Origin: JBOFGK01 sp051649085
Lineage (GTDB): Bacteria; Bacillota_I; Bacilli_A; UBA3375
Reading direction: 5' to 3'
Assembly (NCBI GenBank): GCA_051649085.1
Contig: JBOFGK010000034.1
Location: 62,001-126,000 of the forward strand
DNA length: 64,000 nt
In this document: in pieces, positions 27,408 to 39,000 of the stretch
Numbering within the stretch: position 1 is the stretch's first letter
How the letters are laid out: each line of letters starts with the position of its first letter
Notes under the pieces: generated by a model
The model's input: only the letters and a program-made list of their open reading frames with translations
Databases searched by the model: none
What the model was told of the DNA's origin: nothing
Translations under genes and position numbers: made by a program

Positions 27408-30400
27408 TTACCCCTTTAACGTAGTTTGATTAATTTTATAGAAGAAATTTGAGAAAAAATTTCTTCTGCTTACAGGTCCTGGATCAACACTATCCTCGAT
27501 AATAATAAGTTTACTCTGAACTTGTTTAGTTAAATTATCAGAATCGGTAACAGTAAAGGTAATAACATATGTTCCAGCTGTTGTTAAATCAATACTTAAG
27601 TCTGTAGTTGTTGTAACAGACGTAGTTAGATCATTTCCTTTGTAGTCTTTAGCAGTTACTGAAAATGCATTAATTAATCCATCAGGAGTGGTATCAAACG
27701 TTGAATTTACTGGAATTTCAAGTGCAGGGGTAGCAGAAATTGTTGGTCCTGTATTTGGTTTTTCACACCCTTTAGTATTCACGATTGTTGCAGTACCACG
27801 ATCAGATGGTTCATCAGCTTCAGAGTCAGTTAAAATAACTCCGACAGTATATGATGCTTTACATCCAAAGTCGCTAATAAGCTTGTCTAACGTGAAACTG
27901 TAATTAGTAGCACCTGTTGTTCCAACAGTAGTACCATTAATATCAACAGCCCATGAAAGATTTCCAGTTGAGTCAGGTTTATCCCATGAAACATCTGTTC
28001 CATTCACTTTAACGTTTGGTTTTTTTGCTTTTTTAGGAACAGCAGTTTGAGTTGGATAGTCTGCACTTCCTTTAATAAACCAATGTTTACGTCCATCAGC
28101 ACAATTACCATTTGCAAATTTAGGTGGATTTCCAGTTGCTGCACATAGAGCTACAACATTATCTGGTTGTTTATAACCATCTGCAACATCATATTTTTCG
28201 GAATTATTGTTAACATATGACATTATATTGTTGAACATTTGTTTGTGATGTTGTGGCCAAGGACCTAAATTATTGACAACTGATTCATTCTTTTCGAAAA
28301 ACCCAGTCCAAACAGCAGTTGTAACGTCAGGTGTGAATCCGACAACCCATTCATCTCTAGCGATATCTTCAGTAAGTCCTTGATTATTTTGTTCGGGCCA
28401 GTTTGATGAACCTGTTTTCATAGCTAAATCAGGCATTCCACGTACAATCGCTGCATCAGAAACACTACCTGGATAATTTGGATCTAGTGCTTTTGCCATC
28501 AAAAAGGCTGTCTCTGGCTTCATAACTTGTTTGTTAGTTACTCTTTTTTCGAAGACAAATTCATTTTTATCATTTATTTGATTGTTCTTTTTAAAGTCAT
28601 TGTAGTAAGTTGATGTTTCTTTAACAACCATTTTGTCGATTGTGTGCGGAGTATTATATTTTCCGCCATTTCCAAATGCTGCGTATGCTGCAGTCATTTC
28701 ATACATTGTTGCTCCATAAGACCATCCACCAATTGAATCAGCTAATGAAAACTCACCATTTGGGTAAAGTTTCTTATCAAAAGTTGAAAATCCATAGTTA
28801 ACCATCCATTCACGATATCTATCTGATCCAATTTCATTGTTTACTGCGTTAAACGTTTGAACTGCTGTTGTATTTCTAGATTGAGCAATTGCTTTGGCCA
28901 TTGTCATTGGACCTAAGAATTTGTTATCCCAGTTTCCAATTTTACCATTATTTGTATTGGCTGTTGTATCATCAACTTGATGTGCAGTTGACCATCCTAA
29001 ATATTCGACTGCTGGGGCATAGTCAATAATCGGTTTTGAAGTAGATCCGGGTTGTCTTAAGTAAGTTCGAAGTAAGTTTCCACTTGCTCCTTGCGGATTT
29101 CGACCAAGTGGTGAACCTGCATAAACTGCTCCAGTTTGGGTATTCATTGACATTGATAATCCTTGAACGGGAACTGGAATATTCGGATCAACTTCAGGTG
29201 GAACTTTTTTCGAAAGTTCTTCTTGTCTAGCTTTTTGCTCTGCAGTTGGTTCGTCGTTATATGGGTATGCAACTGAGTTACCTTCAAGCATATCATAGGT
29301 TGCTTTTTGAAGATCACGATCGTAATGTGTATAAACGACAACTCCTAATTTACCAACATCACTTTCTAAAAATTGAGTATTTCCAGTTGATAATTCGTTT
29401 GCAATTTCATCACGTACCATTGCTAAGTATAATTCATCAGCTTCAGTAAGTGAATCATTTTTAAAGTCACTTGCAGGTTTTAAATTTGCAAGTGCATCTT
29501 CGTTAGAAGCTTTATCAAATTCTTCTTGTGTAATTCTTTTATCGTTTAACATTGCATTTAAAACGTCTTTACCACGACTTTTATATGATTCAGCACCAGT
29601 CAAGGTGTAATCCCAAGGATCGTCGTCTTTACCGTTTCCATCAGCATCAAGTGATTTACGATATGGATTAAATTGTGAAGGACGATTTGTTAAACCCGCA
29701 AGAGCAGAAGATTCAGCAAGGTTTAAGTCTTTGGGGTCTTTTCCATAGAAACATTTTGCCGCATTTTTAACTCCATATCCACATTCTGGTCCATAATACA
29801 AGGTGTTTACATAGTTTTCCATAATTTCATCTTTAGAATATTTCATTGTTACTTTCCAAGCAAGAATCATTTGAGTAAGTTTATAGTCAATTCCATTTGG
29901 ATATGGATCAATGACAATTGTTTTTCCAGTTTCAGGATCTATTTGTTCATAAGGTGATAAATTGAAGATAAGTTTTGCAAGTTGCATTGTAATGGATGAA
30001 CCACCACCACGTCCTGTAACAATAGAACGAAGCATCCCTTTCCAGTTAATACCACTGTTTTTTTCAAATGTATTATCTTCCATAGCAGCTAAAGCATCAA
30101 TATAAAACTTACTGACATTTAAGTTACCTTTATCATCTTTTAAGTCTATCCAGTCTGGCATGTCAGTAGACAATTTTCCAATCTCTTTTCCATTGCCGTC
30201 TAGAACAACAGATGCGTTTTGATTTTTCCAAAAAACTTGATCAGTTATCTCAGGCGTTTTAAACCAAATATATGAGAATAATGCAACTCCACATATAGCA
30301 GCAACTGAACAAAAAAGACCAAAAATTTTCAAATAATCTTTTTTACCTAAAGGACGTTTAATTCCTAAAAATCCTTTTTTAACTTTAGTTTTAGTTGAAG

Positions 30401-30506
30401 AAGTAGTATTTACTTGTTCAATGTTTCGTTTTGAACGACTAAAAACGTTTGACTTTTTGTCTTTACGGCGTCTTGGAGTCGTTGTATTTTCGTTGTTCTT
30501 ATTCAT
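27408..30506 (-). CDS. Class A penicillin-binding protein, paralogue 2
   Basis: 1032 residues from ATG 30506 (AAAGGAG upstream; the longer in-frame start lacks one). Same domain order as the next gene: transmembrane helix (about 60-82), GT51 with MEDNTFEKNSG (catalytic Glu143, but Asn where the family has His), GGGSSITMQLAK, transpeptidase STSK, SRN and KTGSSN. The loop DADGNGKDDDPWD is present as in paralogue 1. A C-terminal FN3-like and Ig-like part ends in an extra basic tail (RRNFFSNFFYKINQ). Its 5' end overlaps the recU region, the recU-ponA arrangement of Bacilli. Tandem duplication with divergence is evident. Confidence 0.95.
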   Translation of the reverse strand: MNKNNENTTTPRRRKDKKSNVFSRSKRNIEQVNTTSSTKTKVKKGFLGIKRPLGKKDYLKIFGLFCSVAAICGVALFSYIWFKTPEITDQVFWKNQNASVVLDGNGKEIGKLSTDMPDWIDLKDDKGNLNVSKFYIDALAAMEDNTFEKNSGINWKGMLRSIVTGRGGGSSITMQLAKLIFNLSPYEQIDPETGKTIVIDPYPNGIDYKLTQMILAWKVTMKYSKDEIMENYVNTLYYGPECGYGVKNAAKCFYGKDPKDLNLAESSALAGLTNRPSQFNPYRKSLDADGNGKDDDPWDYTLTGAESYKSRGKDVLNAMLNDKRITQEEFDKASNEDALANLKPASDFKNDSLTEADELYLAMVRDEIANELSTGNTQFLESDVGKLGVVVYTHYDRDLQKATYDMLEGNSVAYPYNDEPTAEQKARQEELSKKVPPEVDPNIPVPVQGLSMSMNTQTGAVYAGSPLGRNPQGASGNLLRTYLRQPGSTSKPIIDYAPAVEYLGWSTAHQVDDTTANTNNGKIGNWDNKFLGPMTMAKAIAQSRNTTAVQTFNAVNNEIGSDRYREWMVNYGFSTFDKKLYPNGEFSLADSIGGWSYGATMYEMTAAYAAFGNGGKYNTPHTIDKMVVKETSTYYNDFKKNNQINDKNEFVFEKRVTNKQVMKPETAFLMAKALDPNYPGSVSDAAIVRGMPDLAMKTGSSNWPEQNNQGLTEDIARDEWVVGFTPDVTTAVWTGFFEKNESVVNNLGPWPQHHKQMFNNIMSYVNNNSEKYDVADGYKQPDNVVALCAATGNPPKFANGNCADGRKHWFIKGSADYPTQTAVPKKAKKPNVKVNGTDVSWDKPDSTGNLSWAVDINGTTVGTTGATNYSFTLDKLISDFGCKASYTVGVILTDSEADEPSDRGTATIVNTKGCEKPNTGPTISATPALEIPVNSTFDTTPDGLINAFSVTAKDYKGNDLTTSVTTTTDLSIDLTTAGTYVITFTVTDSDNLTKQVQSKLIIIEDSVDPGPVSRRNFFSNFFYKINQTTLKG

Positions 30507-31116
30507 TGTTTTTTCTCCTTTGGATAATTTGATCAACTAGAGGTAAATAATCTAATGGTGGATTATATTTTTGTTCCACAACAAATCCATGCTCTTGAAA
30601 AAATTTAAGTGGGACAAGTGATTTTTTGTTTTCAATAAATGAAAGCAATTCTTTGAAATCAATAATGAATATTTGATCATATTCATAAAAAGAAATGAAG
30701 AGAAGTGGAATTCCACCGTGATTATTTACGTCAATTAAATGATTAATTTGGTGTTGATGTAAATTAGCACTGATGTTGAATGATTTATATTTTGTTTGTT
30801 TTGCTTCAAAGTCAATGTAATAACCACGGTATAAACCGTTATAATCGGTGGTAGATGGTTTTTCAAAATAAGCTTCGGTTATTTTATGCAGTTTTTTAAA
30901 ATTCTGCTTTGGATAAACGACATTTACTATTTTAATCGGTGTTGGCTTTTTATAAATAAAAGCACGATTATGTTCGATGTAATGTTCGTTTGTTTGATTA
31001 ATTAATATTTCTAATTGCTGACCACGCTTATGTGTATTAGCAACTTTTTTCACAGCATTTGTGCTGTTATTATTCTGATGTACTTTGATTTTTTTATTAT
31101 TTGGATAATTAATCAT
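30499..31116 (-). CDS. recU: Holliday junction resolvase RecU
   Basis: 205 residues. The nuclease core reads NGLYRGYYIDFEAKQTKYKSFN (Asp, Glu, Lys metal and catalytic residues), with ANLHQHQINHL and the stalk region before it (YPKQNFKKLHKITEAYFEKPSTTDY). Cleaves four-way junctions after RuvAB migration and has a role in chromosome segregation. AGGTGTAAG precedes the ATG. The stop overlaps the start of PBP paralogue 2 by 8 bp. It is divergent from gpsB, which in B. subtilis is also close by. Confidence 0.96.
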   Translation of the reverse strand: MINYPNNKKIKVHQNNNSTNAVKKVANTHKRGQQLEILINQTNEHYIEHNRAFIYKKPTPIKIVNVVYPKQNFKKLHKITEAYFEKPSTTDYNGLYRGYYIDFEAKQTKYKSFNISANLHQHQINHLIDVNNHGGIPLLFISFYEYDQIFIIDFKELLSFIENKKSLVPLKFFQEHGFVVEQKYNPPLDYLPLVDQIIQRRKNNE

Positions 31117-31186
31117 CTTACACCTCCTATATATTTTACCATATTATTGAAAAAAAGTATATAATATATAAAGAGAGGTGTAAAAA

Positions 31187-31600
31187 ATGAATACATTAAT
31201 TGATAAGATTTATAGCCAAGAATTTAAAAAAACATTACGTGGATATGATCCAGTGGAAGTAGATGAGTTTTTAGATGGAATAATTGCAGAATTAGAATCA
31301 CTTGAACTAGAACTTTCCACAAAGAAAAAAGAATTTGCTGAATTTGAAAAAGAAAACTTCAAGTTAAAACTTGAACTCTTAAAATATAAAGAAGCTGCTG
31401 CTAAATATGAAAAGAAAAGAGCAAAAGCCGAAGAACGACATGGTGATACACTCCGCGCTTTGCCTAAAAAAAGCGATGTTTATGAACCTTCTACATATAT
31501 TGAAAAACCGAAGGAACCTGCTAAAACGGTTAGTGAATTAATTATTGAAAACGAGACAGAAGTCTTTATTCAAGATGGTCAAATTGTAGAAAAAAAATAA
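31187..31600 (+). CDS. gpsB: GpsB/DivIVA-domain cell-cycle protein
   Basis: 137 residues. The N-terminal lipid-binding module is clear (IYSQEFKKTLRGYDPVEVDEFLDGI), followed by a coiled coil (residues 30-90, ELESLELELSTKKKEFAEFEKE) and a basic then disordered tail. GpsB shuttles PBP1 between division and elongation sites and binds short arginine motifs in PBP tails. Its neighbours, two class A PBPs with basic cytoplasmic tails and recU, make GpsB more likely than DivIVA. The tail is longer than in small GpsB proteins. GAGAGGTG precedes the ATG. Confidence 0.85.
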   Translation: MNTLIDKIYSQEFKKTLRGYDPVEVDEFLDGIIAELESLELELSTKKKEFAEFEKENFKLKLELLKYKEAAAKYEKKRAKAEERHGDTLRALPKKSDVYEPSTYIEKPKEPAKTVSELIIENETEVFIQDGQIVEKK

Positions 31601-31613
31601 AGAGGGGTGACGA

Positions 31614-32090
31614 ATGATAGTATATATTATTGGAGTATGGCTAATGATAGCTGTAATCTTTTTAGTTGTTGAGTTTTTTTTCTCCAAATCAAATAGTATT
31701 TGGGGAGCATTAAGTGCATTGATTGTTGCTGCTGTAAGTTTTTGGCTTGAAAAGAATTATCCAGACATGGAAATTTGGGAAAAAATCACATTGGAATTTT
31801 TATTATTTAGTTGTTTATTAGCACTATTTCTAGCAATAAAACAACCGATTATGAATTCTTTAAGAGAAATTAGTAAAGAAAAAAGAAAATCAAGACGGAC
31901 AACGACAAAAGTAATTTCGATAATTGATGAAGCTAAGCTGATTTATGAAATAAAATTTAATGACAAAATTTACAAAGCTCAGGGACGAGAAAAATTTGCA
32001 ATTGGTGATGAAGTGATAATTAAAAGTTTTGTAGGAAGCGTTGCTCAAATTAAAAAGAATGAGTTGACAAACAGGAGGAAAATTGACTGA
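31614..32090 (+). CDS. Short NfeD-like membrane protein
   Basis: 158 residues. Two or three N-terminal transmembrane helices (about 3-22, 30-47, 58-75), then a basic linker and a C-terminal OB-like beta domain (AKLIYEIKFNDKIYKAQGREKFAIGDEVIIKS), the plan of NfeD1b proteins. These usually partner with SPFH/flotillin proteins, but none is adjacent. It starts 13 bp after gpsB (GAGGGGTGACG before ATG) and is likely co-transcribed. Assignment rests on topology and the Gly-Asp-x-Val beta pattern. Confidence 0.65.
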   Translation: MIVYIIGVWLMIAVIFLVVEFFFSKSNSIWGALSALIVAAVSFWLEKNYPDMEIWEKITLEFLLFSCLLALFLAIKQPIMNSLREISKEKRKSRRTTTKVISIIDEAKLIYEIKFNDKIYKAQGREKFAIGDEVIIKSFVGSVAQIKKNELTNRRKID

Positions 32091-32586
32091 AATGTATAAA
32101 AAACAACAATCAGAAATTATCGAAATTATCTGTCAATTTATTGATGAAGAATTAACTGAGAAAGAAGTGTGTTCAATCGGACTTTGGGATTACCCTGGTT
32201 ACCACTTTAATTTTCAAAATGCACATTTAAAAAATAAAGAGCTTAATTTTAAATATATTGATCCAATAATCGATGAAGAATATTGCTATCAGTATCAATT
32301 TGTCTATAATACATTTCCAAATATGAAAACACAAGTTACAGAAGGTACCTCAGAAACCGAAGCAGAACTAGAGGTTGAGTACTGGCTTTCAGCAGATTTA
32401 CCGATAAATTTTCCGAGACTAAATAGTGACTTTTTCACAAGTTACAACGATGAATTTTTTGGTCAAGAAATTGTAAAGAAATTGAAAGAAAAATATCCAA
32501 AATTACTTGTTATGTACTTTAATATTGAATTGATTGAAGAAGAAGTAATAGAATTTAATCAAAAGCTAAATGCTTCAAAAAACTAA
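32083..32586 (+). CDS. Conserved-looking cytosolic protein of unknown function
   Basis: 167 residues. Starts at TTG 32083, four bases after AGGAGG, overlapping the NfeD-like gene by 8 bp; ATG 32092 is possible but has poor spacing. The protein is acidic with no signal or membrane segment. Aromatic-rich stretches (CSIGLWDYPGYHFNFQNA, YCYQYQFVYNTFPNMK) and a helical C-terminus (GQEIVKKLKEKYPKLLVMYF) give no recognised family. It is the last gene before a strong terminator and appears to belong to the gpsB operon. Confidence 0.6.
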   Translation: MTEMYKKQQSEIIEIICQFIDEELTEKEVCSIGLWDYPGYHFNFQNAHLKNKELNFKYIDPIIDEEYCYQYQFVYNTFPNMKTQVTEGTSETEAELEVEYWLSADLPINFPRLNSDFFTSYNDEFFGQEIVKKLKEKYPKLLVMYFNIELIEEEVIEFNQKLNASKN

Positions 32587-32625
32587 GTTTAATAGAGAAA
32601 AAATGTGAATGTAAAAGTAGAAAGA

Positions 32626-32669
32626 GAGTATCGTAAAAAGACTAAAATGTCTTGCGATATTCTTTTTTT
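32626..32669 (+). terminator. Intrinsic terminator of the gpsB operon
   Basis: GAGTATCG (32626-32633) pairs with CGATATTC (32655-32662, one G-U), with an inner AGAC/GTCT stem, then seven T. A group II intron relic begins within 100 bp. Confidence 0.8.
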
Positions 32670-32758
32670 CTACACAAAATAAATGTAAGGAAAATAAAGG
32701 AGAAGAAATCAAAGTTGCTTTATCATTTGATGTTAGTTATTAAAAATCGATGTAATAG

Positions 32759-32834
32759 AAGCCGTATGACGGAAGGCTGTCACGTACGGTTTGAGAGTGG
32801 TTCAAGGGGTTGTTCCATTTGCCTACTCGCTATC
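32759..32834 (+). mobile_element. Group II intron 3' relic (domains V and VI)
   Basis: AAGCCGTA (32759-32766) pairs with TACGGTTT (32785-32792), TGAC with GTCA inside, and a CG bulge before TACGG: this is the conserved catalytic domain V hairpin. It is followed by GAGAGTGG and CCTACTCGC, the usual sequence of domain VI and the 3' end in bacterial introns. No reverse transcriptase gene and no GTGYG-type 5' end are near. It lies after a terminator, the known target of class C introns. The upstream part (32670-32758) is AT-rich and unassigned; it may hold more decayed intron. Confidence 0.75.
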
Positions 32835-32913
32835 AAAAAATAATTGAAAACCTCATTTAAAATATACAGAGACTATGCAAAAAAAATGTAGAAAACGATT
32901 TTGTAAAAAAGAC

Positions 32914-32942
32914 TTGCTTTCGGATTAGAAAGTTGATATAAT
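32914..32942 (+). promoter_or_regulatory. Promoter of the large surface protein
   Basis: TTGCTT (32914-32919), 17-bp spacer, TATAAT (32937-32942) with TG one base before. A leader of about 135 nt follows, containing a GAGAAA/TTTCTC hairpin (about 33015-33035). Confidence 0.75.
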
Positions 32943-33082
32943 ACAATTATAAAAGGAAACAAGTATTGAAAATTTTATTGTAAAGAATTTTGAAAACTAA
33001 GTAAGGAAAAGAACGAGAAATCGGTCATTTTCTCTTCATTTCAAAATAGGAAATCACGTGAAAGAATAGAAAGGGTGGAAAA

Positions 33083-36000
33083 ATGAGAAGTGGTTTTATA
33101 AAGAAAATTAATATGTTGATGATTGCACTGTTAGTTTGTCAATCGATTAATATAGGAAGTTTGTTATTTATAGCATCGACAGTAAATCAGCAGGATAATT
33201 CAGATATAGTAGAGAAAAATCCATCAACAAATCTTGATCAACAAGAATCGATTGAAAAAGTGCCAGATAAAACGGAAGAAGTTACAAAGCCAGTTGTTGA
33301 TCCGGTTGAACCAACCCAATCTGAACCGGCTGTTAAAGTTCCTAGTGATGTAACATCTGAAGAAACCCAATCAAGTGAACAATCACTTCAAAAACAAGCA
33401 CAAAAAAATCAAAAACCAATAGTACAAAATAATCAGTTGAGTTCTAAGTTGTTTGCAAATTTTGATAATCAAGATTTAGCAACAAATCCAATATTTACAT
33501 ACGATGCTTTGGAGTTAGCACAAAAGTCTCGTAAATTGACTGTAAATGAAACTTTTCCAGTTGGAAATGATATAACAAAACCACAAATGACTTTGAATAT
33601 AAATAATGTACTTCAATTGAAAAATGCACCTGGTTTAGAATATGATAAAACAACAGTATGGAAATTTAACCGTAACAAACTACCAGTCTATCTAAAAGGA
33701 ATTGTTAATAATGCAATCTATACCCCAAATAATCAATTAGATGGCTTAAATGATACAACAGGTACATTGACATATACATTCTCAGAAGGAGTCTCAAGTG
33801 TATCGCTTGATTTCTTATTATCGGATTCACAAAATTATGGTTTTACTAATGAATTAGTAGATGAAGAGTTTGTAAATCCGCTTGAGATAACAACATCATA
33901 TTTAAAAGCGAACGTGAAAACGGAGTTTGGGAAACAAAAAATAGCAACAGTGGTTTTAACTAAAGGAACAGGAATTAATTTATATTTTTCCAATGGAAAT
34001 GAAATTATCTCAAATACAGCAAATACAACAAGTAAGTTTGTTATTAGACCATATTCATATGTGAAAAATCCGATTTATTTAATTGAAAAGACATATGTTA
34101 AAAAAGCGACGTTTAAAATAAAAATACCTAAGAATATTATTTATAAAGATATTTCAAATGTTAAAGGATTTACAAGTGTAAAAGTTCTAAGTGTTGATAC
34201 GGATACAGATGCTAACAATACAATTGTTGAAATTGAAGCAAATGAATTTTATACAAATGCCAATTATGAGTTTTCGGTAAATTATCAAGTGCCTGCTGAT
34301 GCTGTTGCAGCAAAAATAAATGCTTTTTCACTTGAAAATCCTTTAGTTGTCCAAAGTATAGATGGAAAAGTAATAAATTTTCAAAAAGCAATTAGTCGAT
34401 TTCCAGCTCAAATTAACATTAATAATAAAACAGTCAATACGTTAACTATTGATGGGTATGGGACGCAAAATCTAAGCTTCCAAGAGGGTCTTCAAGAAAC
34501 AACAAATTTTCTTGGTGGTTTCTCATTGTACAATGAAAATATAAGTGAAGTCAAAAATCAAAAGGTTAAACTGGATTTTTCAAGTTCTATTGGAACAATT
34601 GGTGTAGAGTCCTTTAGCGTCCCACAAACAAAAGGGATTAAAAATTTAAGTGTCATAACTACAAATGATAATGTCAAGAAAATTGCATTAACAACAGAGA
34701 CCTTTATTTCAAAGAAGATGCTTAGTTTGGCAGAGGGTGAGTATATAAAAACTGTTACATGGGAATGGTTAGAGGTTTTTCCTGAAGGCTATTTACCAAA
34801 CGGAACAAACAGTCGAGACTTTAATTACATCAACACAATTCCAATTAAATACTATGGAAAGTATTTTACCTCTTCACTTACAAGTTATTCAGCGAAAGCA
34901 ACAGTTGTTGATACTAAATTACCATTCACACATGAAAGTGCATCATCAACAACGGGAACAATTAATGTAACTTCATCAAAATATATGACTTTTCAAACAG
35001 CAAGTAATTTGGATACGAACGTTCAAAGTGGAGAAACATATAAAGCAGAAATATCAACTGATATGATGCATCATAAGTATTCAGATAACTCTGTAATGAA
35101 AGCTAAGGGATTTATTTTTTATTTAAGTGAAAAAAATTATTTTTCAATTGAACCAAATACAATTGTTGTTACATGGAATGGCCAAGAATTTACGCCAAAA
35201 GATGGAAGTTTAGTTTATGCTAAAACGATTGATAACCAAGGTGATGTTGTATATGCTGTTCAGTTAGATCAAGCTATACTTGGATATAGTGAATTTGATA
35301 AAGAAAAATATGATCCAATAAAGATTAAGTATGATTTAAAGATCCTTTCATCAGCCCCAACAGGTTCGCTAAATGCAAGTGAATTATTTCAAATTCGTCC
35401 TGCAAGTGAGATGTTAAGTGTTATAAGTAAGGGTGAAGCTGATATATACCATGACATCAATAGACTAAATGTTACGGGAACAGATGATTTATCAGAACAA
35501 TTAGGTGTTGCTCCAAAAAATCAACAATTAAATAATATATCTCAAAATGACTTTACTGTTAATACGGCTGCAAACTTAAATGATGGTGCTTGGAAGACTT
35601 ATGATAATGATACTGCAACAGGTGAAATAAATTTAAATCCTGCAGGAACATCAAAGTATAAATTGAGCATTTATAATAACACAGGAATAAGTGTTGATGG
35701 ATTTACAGCATTAATCCCAATTCCTAAAGCAGGAGAAAAAACTAAATTGACACCAGCACTCCCTAGTGAATTTGACCCGAGTGTTCATTTGCAACCTGGA
35801 CCATTTGAATGGACACTTTCTCTTCAAAATCCTCTAGTTGTGAACAATCAATACAAGTATACAATTTTGTATTCGACAAAATATGAAACTGATAAAGATG
35901 GACCAAGTTTTGTAAGTTGGGAGCAAATTGTTGATAAAAATCAAATTAGAATGATAAAAGTTGAGACAAACGATACAATCCCAGATAACGGAAGTGATCA

Positions 36001-39000
36001 AATTGTCTTTCCACTGGCATTAACTGATCCAAAACCTGAAGAAAACGCTGGGAAAATAAATATTTATGGAGCACGAATATATAAAAATGTTGGTGGGACA
36101 GAAGGATATGCACCAAGTGAACTAGTTGGGATTAGACTTAAAACAGGAGTTATTTCAGGACAAGTATTTACTGATATAAACCGAAATGGTTTATTTGATA
36201 ATACAGAGACAGGAAAGAATGGTGTTGGAGTAATTGCTTATGAAGCAGGAACTAAAACAGTAATTGACTCAACGATTACAAAAACAATTGTAGGTAAAAA
36301 TGGAAGTTATCAATTTATGGGGCTTGACAAACGTCAAAATGTCGATGTTGTTTTTATCAATCCAACAGCAGATGATTCAATGAGATACACATTCTTTAAT
36401 GAAAATGGTAGTGTAGCTAAGCCGAGCGATGACAATACGTATTCAATTGTTAAAAGTGTGGTCCCAAGTACTGTGAATGCATTTAAAATCAATGCTGGAC
36501 TTATGACACCGCTTAAGTTGAAATTTGACGCACAAGGTGGACAAGTAACAAATAGTAAGACAGAACTAGATATTTATCCGAAAGATATTATTGAAAAGGC
36601 ACCAGTAGCAACAAAGCCAGGTTATACAATTGAAGGATGGTATACAAAATCATCAGGTGGAACAAAAATTAACTTTCCATTTACATTTGGTTTTACAGAA
36701 GTAACATTGTTTGCTAATTATATACCAAACCAATATAAGGTTACCTATAATGATGAAGGAAAGACAACTGTAAAAGTAGAAACGTTTGGAGAGCTTATTA
36801 CAATGCCAAAACCAAATCCAACACAACCTAATCAAACATTTGTAGGGTGGAACACAAAAGCTGATGGTAAAGGTAAAATGTGGGATTTTGGAACAGATAA
36901 AATGATAGCAAATGATTTGAATTTATATGCAATTTATATAATTAACCAATATGATATAACATTTAATTTAAATGGTGGGAATGGTCCAGCCCCAGCAAGT
37001 CAGTCAGCCCCGGCAGGAGTATTAATAAAAGAGCCAGTAGTGCCTACGAGAACAGGTTATTCATTTAGTCAGTGGAATACAAAAGCTGATGGAAGCGGTG
37101 AAACTTGGGATTTTGCAAATTCTAAAACACCTAGTGGAAATTTGGTTTTATACGCGATCTGGTCGATAAGCGAATTTGAATTGTCATTCAATGTAAATGG
37201 TGGAGACAGTGTAGCGCCAACAACTCAATTAGTTACTTTCGGTAAGTTGGCAACAGAACCATCGGAACCAACACGTATAGGCTATCGCTTTGCAGGATGG
37301 AATACAAAGATCGACGGGATGGGAACAACTTGGAATTTTGCAACAACTACAATGCCTGGGATTAAAACAACGTTGCATGCAATCTGGATTGCGAATGAAT
37401 ACAATGTCATCTTCAATATAAACGGTGGTGAGGGGGCAGCACCTAGTGCTCAAAAAGTTGATTTTGATAAGTTTGTAGTAAAACCAAAGGATCCAATTAG
37501 AATAGGATATACATTTGTAGATTGGAATACAAAGCAAGATGGAACAGGTAAAACATGGAGTTTTACAACAGATAAAATGCCATCAGGAGCTTTAACATTA
37601 TATGCACAATGGGAAATTGCAAGTTTCGAATTAAATTTTAATTTGAATGGTGGAACGTCTGTTGGAATTGCTAAGCAAACAGTTATCTTTAATGAATTAG
37701 CAACAGAAGTTGAAGTGCCAACGAGAAATCATTATACATTTATTGGTTGGAATACAAAAATAGATGGATCAGGTGAAACTTGGGATTTTGCAAGTTCAAA
37801 AATGCCTGGTGCCGACACTACACTATACGCGCAATGGAAAAGCAACGAAAATATTTTGACATTTAATATAAATGGTGGTGAAGGGAAAAGGCCACTAGAT
37901 CAAAAAATAAAATATAATGAATTAGCTGTTAAGCCAACGGATCCGTCTAGAACAGGCTATCAATTTTCAAGTTGGAATACAAAATCTGATGGAACAGGTG
38001 ATACATGGAATTTTGCAACAAGTCGTATGCCAGATGAAAATGTTATATTATACGCAATTTGGTCAGAAAAAGAATTTCAACTTTCATTTAATTTAAACGG
38101 TGGAGAAGGACAAACGCCAACGAGTCAAAATATAAAATATCAAGCATTTGCAAAAAAACCAGCCGATCCAATTAAAAATGGATATGAATTTTCAAGTTGG
38201 AATACGAAGATTGATGGGACAGGAGAAACTTGGGATTTTGCAACAACAGCAATGCCAGCTAATAATATAAAATTATTTGCACAGTGGGATGTTAAATCAT
38301 ATGAAATGACTTTTGATTTGAACGGTGGATTAGGTCAAAAACCAGTTACACAAGTAGTTGATTATAATACTCTTGCTACAAAACCAACAGGTGAATTTAC
38401 AAAATATCAATATAACTTCACAGGTTGGAATACAAAAGCAGATGGGACTGGAAAACAATGGGATTTTTCAATAGATAAAATGCCACCACGAAATATTGTT
38501 TTATATGCAAAATGGATTCCGAATATATACAATGTTACCTTAATTGGTCAAACAATTACTCTTCATTGGGAAAAATATTATGGTAGAACATTTCCGGAAC
38601 CAACATTACCGATTAAACCTGGATATACATTAGAAGGATGGTATGTGGAAGGTGTACAACCATCGGGACTTAAAACAAAAACAGTTACAGAGATTGCAAA
38701 CCTATCAACCACAAATTTAGCAGCATCAAGTATTTATAATGGAAAGAAATGGAATTTTGCAACGGATACAGTGCCACCATTTAACTTTACTTTAAGAGCA
38801 AAGTATTCACCAAAACCATATCCTGTAGCATTTATCAATTCGAAAGAAGAAATTCAAAAAACGGTTATCTTTAATCAATTAGTACCAAAACCGAAAGAAC
38901 CAAAAAATTTACGCTATCCAAATGCACCATTTATTGGTTGGTACACGAAATCAACTGGTGGAGAAAAATGGGATTTTGAAAAAAATAAAATGCCACCCAA

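Noticed and set aside
32791..32815. tRNA T-arm-like GGTTCAAG
   Set aside because: No cloverleaf can be drawn around it; it belongs to the intron relic.
32652..32843. 63-residue open frame after the gpsB operon
   Set aside because: It starts inside the terminator, has no ribosome binding site and its second half is the group II intron domain V-VI sequence.
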